From an uncultured Clostridia bacterium (GTDB lineage Bacteria > Bacillota > Clostridia > TANB77 > CAG-508), in contig CATLGL010000016.1 of NCBI GenBank assembly GCA_949935895.1, forward strand, positions 1 to 17,367: a stretch of DNA of 17,367 nt, in the 5' to 3' direction. Below, in pieces: positions 1-8,446 of this stretch (its first letter is position 1; the number at the start of each line of letters is the position of its first letter). Under the pieces are notes generated by a model. The model was not told where the DNA came from, did no database searches, and saw nothing but the letters and a program-made list of their open reading frames with translations. Position numbers and translations under genes: made by a program.

Positions 1-145
1 ATCATCTACTTTACATTTTTTAAAGTTTCTTTTATATATATACCATAAAATTATTAAGAAACAACCATAAGGATTATTAAGGTTTTATTAAGAAATAAAA
101 TATTTTTCAGTATTCCTTCATATATTGTACAAGGTGAATGCTATT

Positions 146-1642
146 TTGAAACGTTTTAAAATTTTTTTAGTGAATGGACTATTATTAACAGCTACTTCAT
201 TTATTATGAGGTTTATTGGTTTTTCCTTTAATGTTTTCATCTCTAAAAAAGTAGGTGCTGAGGCTCTTGGTATTTTTAGTTTAATCATGTCTGTTTATCT
301 ATTTTTTATTACTCTTGCTACTTCTGGAATCAATTTAGCTGTAACTCGTATTGTTGTAGAGCAAACTGCTTTTTGTGAACATGCTAATACAAAATCTAGT
401 ATGAGGCAATGCTTTTTTTATAGTATTGGTTTTGGTATTTTTGCTGGAAGTCTATTATGTATTTTAGCAAAACCAATTACTTACTTTTTTGTTCATAATA
501 AAATTCCATATTATTTGTTTTATTTTATTGGAATTAGTCTTCCTTTTATTAGTGTGTCTTCTTGCTTTAATGGTTATTTCACTGCCCTTCGAAAAAATGG
601 AAAAAATGCTATTTGTCGTATTTTTGAACAAATCTTAAAAATATTGGCTACTCGGATATTTTTTATCGCAATTTATGCCTTCTCGGGATTTTTTATGCTT
701 GTTTGTCATTAGTACTTGGAGAAACTATTTCAGAAATTGGCTCTTTTTTGTTTAGCTTTTGGTTATATCAAGTTGAGAGCAAAAAACATACCCTTCCTCC
801 TGCAAAAACACAAAACTATTTTCATATGATTACTTCTATTTCGCTTCCTGTTGCCCTTACTTCTTATATTCGTTCTGGACTTTCCTCGCTAAAACAATTA
901 CTAATTCCTACTAGCCTAGAAAAATCTGGACTTTCTTGTAATGAAGCGGTTTCTAGTTATGGGCTTATTTCTGGTATGACACTTCCTGTTTTACTATTTC
1001 CAGAAGTAATTATTAATTCATTTAGTAGCTTATTAGTACCTGAATTTGCTTATTACGATACGAAAAAAGACTATACTAAAATTACGTTTTTAATGGAAAA
1101 GATTTTTCGAATTACCTTTCTTTTTTCTATTGGTATGTTAGGAGGATTTTTCTTTTATGCAAAAGATATCAGTTTTGCTATATATCAAAATTTTGACATC
1201 GCAAATTATTTAAAAATCCTTTCTCCACTTATCTTTTTTATGTATCTTGACAGTATTGTTGATAATATTTTAAAAGGATTAAATCAGCAATTAGGAGTAA
1301 TGAAATGTAATATTTTAGATTTATTTGTTAGCATCTTTTTGATTTATATTTTACTTCCTGTCTTGGGTTTACATGGCTATATTATTGTTATTTATGTTAG
1401 TGAGTTATTAAATTCTGGTATTAGTTTATATCAATTAAAAAAAATAACACATTTTCATATTGATTTTATCAATTGGATGATAAAACCTATTTTTCGGAAT
1501 TGTATTTTCCTTTTTAATTACAAATCATCTTGTTTCTAATATAATTTTTAACACTACTAATATTACTCTAAAAATTATTTTTTTCCTTAGTGGATATTTT
1601 TTGTTCTTACTCCTTAGCCATGCTTTTACTGTAAAAAGGTAG
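146..1642 (+). CDS. SpoVB/MurJ-like MOP-superfamily flippase, read through three CGG +1 sites
   Basis: Multi-spanning membrane protein resembling stage V sporulation protein B and related lipid-linked oligosaccharide flippases. The N-terminus (IMRFIGFSFNVFISKKVGAE, then SGINLAVTRIV) is typical of the family. Read conventionally the gene falls into three frames. Skipping the C of the in-frame CGG at 653, 684 and 1495 joins them into one ORF that stops at TAG 1640-1642, about 497 aa, the usual SpoVB-like length. The join restores PSGIFYACLSLVLGETISE across the first two sites and KPIFGIVFSFLITNHL at the third. I chose TTG 146 because AAGGTG lies 9 nt upstream; TTG 125 and GTG 134 are alternatives without a clear ribosome site. 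The exact substrate (peptidoglycan precursor or other polysaccharide) cannot be told. It could instead be a pseudogene, but the identical nature of all three breaks argues against that. Confidence 0.85.
653..656 (+). other. CGGA +1 recoding site 1 (SpoVB-like)
   Basis: In-frame CGG after codon ACT. Dropping C653 gives GGA and moves reading to the frame that continues as GYFLSQFMPS until the next site. Confidence 0.8.
684..687 (+). other. CGGG +1 recoding site 2 (SpoVB-like)
   Basis: After site 1 this CGG is again in frame, after codon TCT. Dropping C684 gives GGG and enters the long second frame (IFYACLSLVLGETISE). The conventional frame instead stops at 710-712. Confidence 0.8.
1495..1498 (+). 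other. CGGA +1 recoding site 3 (SpoVB-like)
   Basis: In-frame CGG after TTT. Dropping C1495 gives GGA and a further 47 hydrophobic residues to TAG 1640. Without the shift the protein ends at 1539, before its last membrane segments. Confidence 0.8.
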
Positions 1643-1671
1643 TAATTCATTTATTGCGAATTACTACCTTT
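1633..1671 (-). terminator. Intrinsic terminator of the pilin-like gene, overlapping the spoVB-like stop
   Basis: Perfect 14-bp inverted repeat (1635-1648 with 1658-1671) and a 9-nt loop. In the minus direction the stem is followed by a run of U (1633-1637). The plus direction has no T tract, so its main use is for the pilin-like gene. The flippase stop codon lies inside the stem. Confidence 0.75.
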
Positions 1672-1729
1672 CGGGATATGCTTTATGATTGTAAAATTTT
1701 AAGTTCTATCTATATTTATTTTTATTCTT

Positions 1730-2894
1730 CTACTCACTTATTTGCCATACTCCATTCTCATTTTGTCCACTTGTTTGGATATTTGATTTTAGATACACAA
1801 TTGGACGAACGCTCCCATCTATACCACTATAGCTAGTTAGATTATCTGAATTATCTCCAAGATATTGATACCCCATACGTATCTCTCCTTCCTCCACTAC
1901 ACCTATGCTGAATACAGCATGGTCTGAATATGAATATACACCACGAGATGCTAGCCAATAATTGACATTGTTATTATTCGTCTTATTCCTAAATAATACT
2001 CGATATATATTACTTGTTGTATCTTTTATATATTCAGAAACGTTATAATAATAGCCTGTAAATGTGTCACTTCTTTCCTTTGCTTCTATAAAACCTTCAG
2101 ATTTGCTAGGATATTCAATGGTGTGAATATAAGAATCTCCATACTTATAAGTTATTTCATCCACTTGCTCTGTGAATGTCGTTGGGTCATATCCTGTTAT
2201 CTTATTTAGATCCTCTATGTTAATACTTCTTGCTCCACTTCCTGTAATTGTTCCTTTATCTAATCCTTCTACCACATCTCCCGTTTCATAGGTAAACATT
2301 TTTGTTGTATCTGCTCCTACTCCATATCCATAAATCTTGCAAATTTCATTTAACTCTTGCTCTGCATATAAATATCCGATTGCTCCCTTCATTGTAAATC
2401 TTGTACCTGCATTATTGTTGATTGGTTCTGCACTAATTAGTACCACCTCTCCTGTTTGCTCATTTTTACTTAATACTCTCCATTCTGTAGTGTCATTTGC
2501 TGTAAAAGTTTGTTCTTCAAATCCATTTCCATGGGAAGGTCCTGTTCCTACTGGTGATATATACGTTAATTTACTAATATCTGTCACTCCTTTTGTTGGG
2601 TTATATGCTACATAATCTCCTACTTGTACTTTTTTTGCTAGTGCGTTTTCTGGCAAATTTCCGTTCTTCTCCACCTATCATTCCTTCTGCCTCACTTGTA
2701 ATCCTATCTAGCATATTGTCTTCATATCTTGCAGCATTTGTGTAGTTTCTTCCTGCCTCTTGTGCCATTTTAAAGATGCCTCTTTCTCCTAATACTAAAT
2801 TTAATGTAATTCCTGCTAGTATCAATAATACGATAATGGTAATTACTAATGCTATCAAAGTAATACCCCTTTCGTTTTTGACTATTTTTCTCAT
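1730..2894 (-). CDS. Type IV pilin/pseudopilin-like protein with DUF6273-like C-terminal domain, read through one CGG +1 site
   Basis: Secreted or surface protein of 387 aa. Residues 1-30 form a prepilin-type signal: basic start, Gly10 followed by ITLIALVITIIVLLILAGIT, which is the cleavage site and hydrophobic helix. The helix lacks the usual Glu5, as in many clostridial pseudopilin-like proteins. The C-terminal half has YWLASRGVYS and GSVRPIVYLKS, resembling DUF6273/Fibrobacter-type major domains that end with a WLASR and VRPIVxL motif. Two frames are fused by dropping the C of CGG at 2663 (residue 78 becomes Gly), giving GGEEGNLPENALAKKVQVGD. The start ATG at 2894 follows AAAGGAG. A promoter lies at 3026-3055. 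The role is unknown; a minor pilin or secreted structural protein is my inference. There is no LPXTG, so it is not an obvious substrate of the neighbouring sortase. Confidence 0.82.
2660..2663 (-). other. CGGA +1 recoding site 4 (pilin-like)
   Basis: Minus-strand CGG in frame with ATG 2894 (77 codons before it), after GAA. Dropping the C (complement of 2663) gives GGA and joins the pilin N-terminus to its large exported domain. In the conventional frame the protein ends after 97 residues with a basic, unrelated tail. Confidence 0.8.
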
Positions 2895-3025
2895 TTGTTT
2901 CTCCTTTCTCTCTGTATTTTATTGGTAAATTTACGTATTTGGAATTTATTTTTCCTGTTTCCTAAGATTATGTACTATTATTTGAACTTATTCCCACATC
3001 AACACGTTTTTTACTTTATGGTACT

Positions 3026-3055
3026 ATTTTATCTTTACTTATATTACCTTGTCAA
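3026..3055 (-). promoter_or_regulatory. Sigma-A promoter of the pilin-like gene
   Basis: TTGACA (3050-3055) and TAAAAT (3026-3031) separated by 18 nt on the minus strand. It implies a leader of about 120 nt before ATG 2894. I recognise no riboswitch in that leader. The rest of the gene-free stretch 2895-3257 holds only AT-rich sequence and the sortase terminator. Confidence 0.65.
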
Positions 3056-3145
3056 TGGTTTTTATACTATATTTTTGTGTTATTGGCATATGATATGAAA
3101 TGTAAAAAAGTATAGTTGATTTAACAAATTTGTAAATATCTTATA

Positions 3146-3190
3146 AAAATAGAAGTTCAGAATTGCTAAGAAACTCTGAACTTCTATTTT
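3146..3190 (-). terminator. Intrinsic terminator of the sortase gene
   Basis: Perfect 16-bp inverted repeat (3146-3161 with 3175-3190) and a 13-nt loop. In the minus direction it ends in a U-rich tail, about 65 nt after the sortase stop. Confidence 0.8.
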
Positions 3191-3257
3191 CAATATATTC
3201 CACTCATATCAGCTAGCATATTATATATTATATCTACGACTGCATAATTTTTCCTCT

Positions 3258-4031
3258 TTATTTCACTTGTCTTGCTTTTACTACTAATCTTTGTGTTCCA
3301 TAATTCGAACATGTAATTAGTGTTATCTCTTTTTTCCCTTTTGTCATTTGGCTAGTACATGCTGTATCTGTTGGGTCAACTATGTAACGGTCATATACTT
3401 CATATTTTAAGGTTCTTCCTTCTAAGTCAGTTAATTCTGCTATATCTCCCTTTTTTATATCTGCTAATTTTCCAAACATTTTCTTATTTCGATAATTATG
3501 TCCTACAATAACATAATTGCCCACTTCATTTGCATTTGGTCCATAATAGTTTGTAAGTGAAATTTTTAATAATTCATCTGTTGTTTTGTCTAATATTGGA
3601 TAATTGATTTCTAATGATGGTATGTTTAAAATAGCATCAATAGAATAGGTGTCTCCACTTTCTGCTGTAAATACTTCTCTTTCTTTTTTCTTGTTTTGGA
3701 TTTGATCTTTAATGGATTGTGCAAGTCTTGTAATATCTATTTCTGCTCGATCACTTTCTTGTGCATCTAATGTTACAATTAGTACATCATTTTCCATTCG
3801 TACATTATTATTGGTTGGTACTTCTTCTTCAAATACTTCTAGATTTAATGTTGCAAGAATTTCTTTTGATACTTCTTCACTTTTATTTCTGTCATATTCT
3901 GCATATATGTAATAAGAAAACAAACTGCACACTAAAAAGACTGATAAGAAAAAGCTACCTTTATAAATTTTCTTTTTTCTTTTCAGTTCAGGAGTAACAT
4001 ATATTTTTTCTGTCACCAAGATTTGATTCAT
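3258..4031 (-). CDS. Sortase family transpeptidase
   Basis: Membrane-anchored cysteine transpeptidase of 257 aa. Sortases cleave sorting signals and attach proteins to the cell wall or to pilin subunits. One N-terminal transmembrane segment spans roughly residues 26-44 after a lysine-rich cytoplasmic stretch. The catalytic domain fills the C-terminal half: His178 in VIVGHNYR, Cys241 in TLITCSNYG and Arg248 in TQRLVV form the expected triad. A single N-terminal anchor and the TLITC motif suggest a class D- or E-like enzyme, but the class is not certain. ATG 4031 follows AGGAG. A promoter (4065-4093) and a terminator (3146-3190) make it a single-gene unit. No sorting-signal substrate is visible in the window. 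It contains no in-frame CGG. Confidence 0.93.
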   Translation of the reverse strand: MNQILVTEKIYVTPELKRKKKIYKGSFFLSVFLVCSLFSYYIYAEYDRNKSEEVSKEILATLNLEVFEEEVPTNNNVRMENDVLIVTLDAQESDRAEIDITRLAQSIKDQIQNKKKEREVFTAESGDTYSIDAILNIPSLEINYPILDKTTDELLKISLTNYYGPNANEVGNYVIVGHNYRNKKMFGKLADIKKGDIAELTDLEGRTLKYEVYDRYIVDPTDTACTSQMTKGKKEITLITCSNYGTQRLVVKARQVK

Positions 4032-4064
4032 ATTATTCTCCTAAATTTAAAATATCACATTTTT

Positions 4065-4093
4065 ATTATACTACGTTTTATCATGTTCTCCAA
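4065..4093 (-). promoter_or_regulatory. Sigma-A promoter of the sortase gene
   Basis: TTGGAG (4088-4093), 17-nt spacer, TATAAT (4065-4070), located 34 nt before ATG 4031. Confidence 0.7.
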
Positions 4094-4101
4094 GCATTTT
4101 T

Positions 4102-4153
4102 ACAAAAAAAAATATTAAGATTTGTTTACAAATTCTTTACAAATCTTAATATT
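4102..4153 (-). terminator. Intrinsic terminator after the 49-aa gene
   Basis: Perfect 15-bp inverted repeat (4111-4125 with 4139-4153), 13-nt loop, followed in the minus direction by nine U (4102-4110). It insulates the sortase promoter from upstream transcription. Confidence 0.82.
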
Positions 4154-4182
4154 GTATGTTTTATTTTTCTTATTTTGTTTGT

Positions 4183-4332
4183 CTACTCTTTGATTATACT
4201 ACTATTTTGTATTGGTTCATTTGCTCCTAAGTCATTTTGAAAATACTCTAATAAGCTTTCATTGTTCATTTGATATTTCAAATTTAATAATTCCATGTCC
4301 TCTTCAAAATTAAATTCTCTTTTTAATCCCAT
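4183..4332 (-). CDS. Small hypothetical protein, 49 aa
   Basis: Short acidic protein beginning MGLKREFNFEEDMELLNLKY and ending in SIIKE with a TAG stop. Support for a real gene: GGAGGG sits 6 nt before ATG, a TTGTAT-17-TATAAT promoter lies at 4363-4391, and an intrinsic terminator follows at 4102-4153. It has no membrane segment and no motif I recognise; a helical peptide seems likely. Codon use (AGA, TTA, GAA) matches the surrounding host genes, unlike the small gene just upstream. Function unknown. Confidence 0.65.
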   Translation of the reverse strand: MGLKREFNFEEDMELLNLKYQMNNESLLEYFQNDLGANEPIQNSSIIKE

Positions 4333-4362
4333 GAGCTTCCCTCCATTTTTTTATCTTGTACC

Positions 4363-4391
4363 ATTATACTATATCTTTTCATAAAATACAA
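4363..4391 (-). promoter_or_regulatory. Sigma-A promoter of the 49-aa gene
   Basis: TTGTAT (4386-4391), 17-nt spacer, TATAAT (4363-4368), 30 nt before ATG 4332. Confidence 0.68.
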
Positions 4392-4393
4392 GT

Positions 4394-4431
4394 AAAAAAA
4401 AGGGCCACCTACCTCGTTTAGGGTAGATGGC
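4394..4431 (-). terminator. Intrinsic terminator after the 60-aa gene
   Basis: 10-bp stem (4404-4413 with 4422-4431, one G-U pair in RNA) followed in the minus direction by eight U (4394-4401), directly downstream of the stop at 4440. Confidence 0.8.
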
Positions 4432-4439
4432 TTGTTACA

Positions 4440-4622
4440 TTAACCGCAGGCTATTAACCGCACAGATTCGCACTCATCATTGATAACGACCTTGTGTTTC
4501 CCTCGGTCAATTCCCAATTCTTCACACTCTTTTTCTATCTGTGCAATTGCTTCTGCTGCTCTTGCAAAATTTCTTCCATACCCATAATGGTACCAAAGAG
4601 CTTCTGCCTCTTCTTGTAACAT
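4440..4622 (-). CDS. Small hypothetical protein with an in-frame CGG near its end, 60 or 55 aa
   Basis: Soluble, probably helical protein (EAEALWYHYGYGRNFARAAE, then IAQIEKECEELGID). ATG 4622 has a strong GGGAGGT site, a consensus promoter (4664-4692) and a terminator (4394-4431). Codon use is unlike the neighbours (CAG, GAG, GTC, TGC, GTG), which suggests recent acquisition. Codon 55 is CGG. Read as Arg, the protein ends RLIACG after 60 aa. Read by the +1 rule seen elsewhere, it becomes Gly followed at once by TAA, giving 55 aa. GCGGTTAAT occurs twice in the last codons, so either frame ends in Gly-stop. No family recognised. Confidence 0.6.
   Translation of the reverse strand: MLQEEAEALWYHYGYGRNFARAAEAIAQIEKECEELGIDRGKHKVVINDECESVRLIACG
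4457..4460 (-). other. In-frame CGGT in the 60-aa gene (decoding ambiguous)
   Basis: CGG in frame after GTG. Arg decoding adds six residues. A +1 shift gives Gly and TAA immediately. No conserved sequence is available here to decide. Confidence 0.4.
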
Positions 4623-4663
4623 GTTTCTTACCTCCCTTCAGGTCTGTGCCCTTTTATGTTTAC

Positions 4664-4692
4664 ATTATACCATATCTTATACAATTTTTCAA
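4664..4692 (-). promoter_or_regulatory. Sigma-A promoter of the 60-aa gene
   Basis: TTGAAA (4687-4692), 17-nt spacer, TATAAT (4664-4669). The -35 overlaps the last codon and stop of the ABC gene. Confidence 0.75.
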
Positions 4693-6443
4693 TTTAAACT
4701 TGCATAGTAGGAATTATATAATTTACTATAATATCCACCTGTTTTTAATAATTCTACATGGTTTCCCATTTCTACAATTTCTCCTGCATCTAATACAATA
4801 ATCTTATCAACATTCACAATAGTTGCTAATCTATGTGCAATAAAAATAGATGTTTTTTTAGCAGAAATAATATCAACTGAATTTTGAATTAGTTTTTCTG
4901 TGTGTGTATCAATATTTGCCGTTGCTTCATCTAATATGAAAATAGATGGATTATGTGCAAAAATTCTTGCAAATGCTAATAATTGCTTTTGACCTGCTGA
5001 AAACGAAGAGCCTCTTTCTTTTGCTATTTCATTTATTCCATTTGGAAGTGAAGTGATAAAGTCTTCTGCTGATGATAACTTAATGGCATTGATTACATCC
5101 TCATCTATCATATTTGTATGATTTAGCTTAATATTATCTCGAATACTTCTTGCAAAAATGAATGGATCTTGTAAAATAATTCCAATATGTTGTCTTAAAC
5201 TTCTCTTACTAATATTTTTAATATTAACACCATCTAATAAAATTTCACCTTGCTGTATCTCATAAAATCGATTAATCAAATTGGTAATTGTTGTTTTGCC
5301 ACAACCTGTTTTTCCAACTAGAGCAATACTCTGCCCTGGTTCTATCGTAAAACTAACATTTTTTAACACCCATCTTTGGTTATCATAAGAAAACCATACA
5401 TTTCTAAACTCAATTTTTCCTTTTACTTTCGATAATTGCATTCCAGTTTCCAAATCTTCTATATATTCTTTAGCGTCTAAAATACTATATATTTTGTTAA
5501 TTGATACAAATGCTTCTTGTACAGTCTCTATATTATCAATAGTTCTTGTAATTGGTTCAAATAACTGTTTAATATAGGTAATAAACACATAAATTAACCC
5601 TACATCAAAGATATCTTGTAATATACCACCAAGACATGCCCATACAATAATAGCAATTGCAAGATTTTCTAATATTGTCATTAATGCTGGTAATAATGCT
5701 TCAACAATTCCTCCTGGTAATCTGGCATTTCTAAACTGATTAGTGATATCTTGACATTGTTCTTGTTTTTCTTTTTGAATATTAAATATTTTTATTAGCT
5801 TTGCACCATATATTGATTCTGCTAAAAATGTATTTAATTGTGTTTTGATAACTTTTGCTCTTTCATAAATTTTATTTAATATTTTTGTTAATACTATTGA
5901 AAAAACAATCACAAATGGAATTACAATAAAGGATAACAAACTTAGTTTTGCACTAAAGTAAATCATAATCGCAATAATAGCAACGATTAAAATCATATCT
6001 TTAAAAAAAGTAGTAATTACTTCTTTAAAAAGAGTAGAAATATCCTCTACATCATTGGTAATTCTTACAAATAATTTTCCTGCTGATGTCTTGTCATGAA
6101 ATGGGATATTAGCATATTGTGTATACTTAAATAATCGGTTTCGCATAGTATAAATAATCTCTTCTCCCATCATATTAGTTGCTGTACTTGCAATAAAGTC
6201 AATAACATTTCCTAAAATAACAAGCCCTATGTATATTGCTCCTATTATTCCAATTGTCATTACACCTTTTTGGAATATTCCTTGACTAAGATAATCATCA
6301 ATGACAACTTTAATCAAATATGGTTTTATCAATTCTCCTATATTGATAAGTAAGGAAAGAATCGTAACAACAGCAATTGTTTTCTTATGTGGTTTTGCCA
6401 TTTCAATGACATATGATAGTGTATTGTTTTTCTTCTTTTTCAT
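4689..6443 (-). CDS. ABC exporter half-transporter (ABC1, catalytic-site subunit)
   Basis: Inner-membrane multidrug/lipid-type exporter subunit of 584 aa with fused membrane and ATPase domains. Six membrane helices fill about residues 20-320. The nucleotide-binding domain follows: Walker A GKTGCGKT at 377-384, Q-loop Gln425, Walker B IFILDE with catalytic Glu506 and H-loop His537. Its signature is FSAGQ (481-485) rather than LSGGQ. It starts 16 nt after the ABC2 stop behind a purine-rich AAGGGG site, so the two are cotranscribed and form a heterodimer of the LmrCD/BmrCD/TM287-288 kind. The substrate cannot be read from sequence. There is no in-frame CGG; the one CGG triplet (at 4921) is out of frame and harmless. 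Confidence 0.93.
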   Translation of the reverse strand: MKKKKNNTLSYVIEMAKPHKKTIAVVTILSLLINIGELIKPYLIKVVIDDYLSQGIFQKGVMTIGIIGAIYIGLVILGNVIDFIASTATNMMGEEIIYTMRNRLFKYTQYANIPFHDKTSAGKLFVRITNDVEDISTLFKEVITTFFKDMILIVAIIAIMIYFSAKLSLLSFIVIPFVIVFSIVLTKILNKIYERAKVIKTQLNTFLAESIYGAKLIKIFNIQKEKQEQCQDITNQFRNARLPGGIVEALLPALMTILENLAIAIIVWACLGGILQDIFDVGLIYVFITYIKQLFEPITRTIDNIETVQEAFVSINKIYSILDAKEYIEDLETGMQLSKVKGKIEFRNVWFSYDNQRWVLKNVSFTIEPGQSIALVGKTGCGKTTITNLINRFYEIQQGEILLDGVNIKNISKRSLRQHIGIILQDPFIFARSIRDNIKLNHTNMIDEDVINAIKLSSAEDFITSLPNGINEIAKERGSSFSAGQKQLLAFARIFAHNPSIFILDEATANIDTHTEKLIQNSVDIISAKKTSIFIAHRLATIVNVDKIIVLDAGEIVEMGNHVELLKTGGYYSKLYNSYYASLN

Positions 6444-6459
6444 CCTTTTACCCCTTTTT

Positions 6460-8203
6460 CTAATTTAATGCCATTTGTGATTTGGCTGTTTGCTCTTTAT
6501 AAAAATGATAATAAGCGCCCTTTTCTTGTAATAGTGTTTCATGTACTCCGCTTTCTTTAATAACTCCATTATCTAGTACAATAATTTGGTCAGCAGCTTT
6601 AATATCAGATATACGATTTGAAATAATAATACATGTTTTATCCTTTACTAATTCTTTTACATTGTTTAATACTATTTGTTCTGTTTTGTTATCAAGAGCA
6701 GAAAAAGTATCATCAAAAATAACTACTTTGCTTTTATTTAAAAATGCACGTGAAATTACGACTCTTTGTTTTTGTCCTCCTGAAAGATTCATTCCTCTTT
6801 CTCCAATAATTGTATCAATTCCATTTTGCATTTTTTCAATATCGTCATAAATCATAGCATTTTTAGTGCTTTCTTTAATTTCTTCATCTTCAAATCCTTC
6901 TTTAAATAGCTTGATATTTTCTTTTAGTGAAGTAGAAAATAAAAAATTATCTTGGGTAATATAGCAAATATGATTTCTCAAAGTAGTAAGTGGAATATCG
7001 CAAATATCTTTTCCATCAATAAAAATTTTTCCCTTGGAAATTGGATATAAATGCAACAATAAATTCATAAGTGTTGTTTTTCCGCTTCCAATTGTACCAA
7101 TAATCCCAAGAGTTTCTCCTTTTCTTATTTTTAAATTGATATGACTTAATACCATTTCTAAATTTTCAGGATAACTAAAACTTAAATCTCGTATTTCAAT
7201 ATTTCCTTGAAAATCATTATCAGCCTCTACTGTTTTTAAAACTATTTTTTCTCTTTCTAAATGGAATACATCATCTAATCTTTTATATGAAATTTTTGCC
7301 CTTTTATATCTTGAAATAACACCAGGAATCCAAGATACTGGCCCTACAAATAATCCAATATATCCATTAAATGCTACAAAATCTCCTGTTGAAATACTAC
7401 CCTCTAGCACTAGTTTTGAACCATATAACAAGGAAATTCCATAACATAGCCCAAAACAAATATTAAGACACGTAGATAACAAGGTGGAATGAACATCAAC
7501 TGCATTATTGGCTTCTCGTAGCTTTCTGTTTTTCCTAATAAATTCTTTTAATTGGTTCATTTCTCCTATATATGCTTTTGTAGTGCGAATGGCATCTGTG
7601 CTTTCTTGTACATATTCTGAAAGCTCTGTAAAATAAGTTTGGGATTTTCGAAAACTACTCTCCACATATTCTTTTATCTTAATAATGACAAATATAGTTA
7701 TAATAATAGGGCATAATGTCACACATGTTAATAAAATATTAACTCCACTCATCATGGTATATGTTGCAATTATCATTGTAAATATAAATCTTGTTCCATG
7801 AGAAATCAATCGGTAAATAAATTGTCTTAGTTCTGAAACATCCTTTACAAAGTAGGACATCAATTCTCCATTTTTTATATTTTGAAGACTTGTCATTTTT
7901 ATTTTCATAAACTGTTCAAATAGTTTATTTTTTAAATCTCTTTCAATGCTTCTTGGTACATAACCGTACAAGCCATCTCCATGGCATACGAACCAATAAT
8001 AATAGTATACATGTACCTAGTAAATACCAAACTTGTAGCATAATAGCATTTTTATTTGTTTCTATATCATATAATAAATCAATTATATTTCCTATAATTT
8101 TAGGTGGGTATGTTAAAAAATAGATATTTAACCCAATAAATATCACTTGTAAAAGGATTGCAAACCAGTATTGCTTGATAATTTTTGACAATATTTTTTT
8201 CAT
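6460..8203 (-). CDS. ABC exporter half-transporter (ABC2, degenerate-site subunit), read through one CGG +1 site
   Basis: Partner subunit of the exporter, 580 aa after the +1 join at 7966; conventionally it splits into an 86-aa start and a 503-aa remainder. The join restores RMPWRWLVGYVPRSIERDLK, the conserved stretch after the second membrane helix (family pattern R..WRY...G....IERDLR). ATPase motifs: Walker A GTIGSGKT at 369-376, canonical LSGGQ at 473-477, Walker B VVIFDD with Asp498 instead of catalytic Glu, and Asn529 in place of the H-loop His. These losses, with the altered signature of ABC1, define one degenerate ATP site, as in known heterodimeric exporters. ATG 8203 follows AAGGGG, and a possible promoter lies at 8264-8292. 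Confidence 0.87.
7963..7966 (-). other. CGGT +1 recoding site 5 (ABC2)
   Basis: In frame with ATG 8203 (79 codons before it), after GTA. Dropping the C (complement of 7966) gives GGT = Gly80 and enters the 501-residue remainder. Conventional reading stops seven codons later. Confidence 0.8.
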
Positions 8204-8263
8204 GTTTTTATAGCCCCTTTTTCACTTTGTTTTTCCTTAAAATTTTATTTTATTTCTATTGAT

Positions 8264-8292
8264 AGCATACACTAATTTTACATTTTTTCCAA
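8264..8292 (-). promoter_or_regulatory. Possible promoter of the ABC operon
   Basis: TTGGAA (8287-8292), 17-nt spacer, TATGCT (8264-8269) on the minus strand, about 60 nt before ATG 8203. The -10 matches consensus at only four of six bases. Confidence 0.42.
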
Positions 8293-8425
8293 TCCCCACT
8301 ATTGGATTTTCGTTTTGCATATTTGTTATTTTTACTTATTTTTCAATTCACTTTACTGCTTCTTTATCAATATTAAATTTATATGACATTTTGGTAACAA
8401 ATGGTTTTATTGTTTTGTTTTTTAG

Positions 8426-8431
8426 TATAAT
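8426..8431 (+). promoter_or_regulatory. Possible -10 element of the YcxB-like gene
   Basis: TATAAT 15 nt before ATG 8447, with no clear -35 upstream. The very short leader makes this tentative. Confidence 0.35.
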
Positions 8432-8446
8432 ACCTTTGGTGATGTT

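Noticed and set aside
1..145. Three TTATTAAG copies upstream of the SpoVB-like gene as operator repeats
   Set aside because: The sequence is so AT-rich that such short repeats are expected by chance, and no convincing -35/-10 pair was found with them.
689..694. T-run (and the T-run at 1490-1494) as homopolymer sequencing or slippage errors explaining the split SpoVB-like gene
   Set aside because: The breaks are explained better by CGG at 653, 684 and 1495, which gives a more family-like join, and the same rule explains breaks in six other genes that have no homopolymer nearby.
1730..2894. LPXTG-type sorting signal linking the pilin-like protein to the adjacent sortase
   Set aside because: The C-terminus has no LPXTG-like motif, hydrophobic segment or basic tail.
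2895..3018. Riboswitch (for example c-di-GMP) in the pilin leader
   Set aside because: I could not find conserved cores of known riboswitch classes or strong paired helices; only a long AT-rich leader is evident.
2895..3098. Plus-strand hydrophobic ORF opposite the pilin leader
   Set aside because: No ribosome site or homology feature, and it lies over a clear minus-strand promoter and leader.
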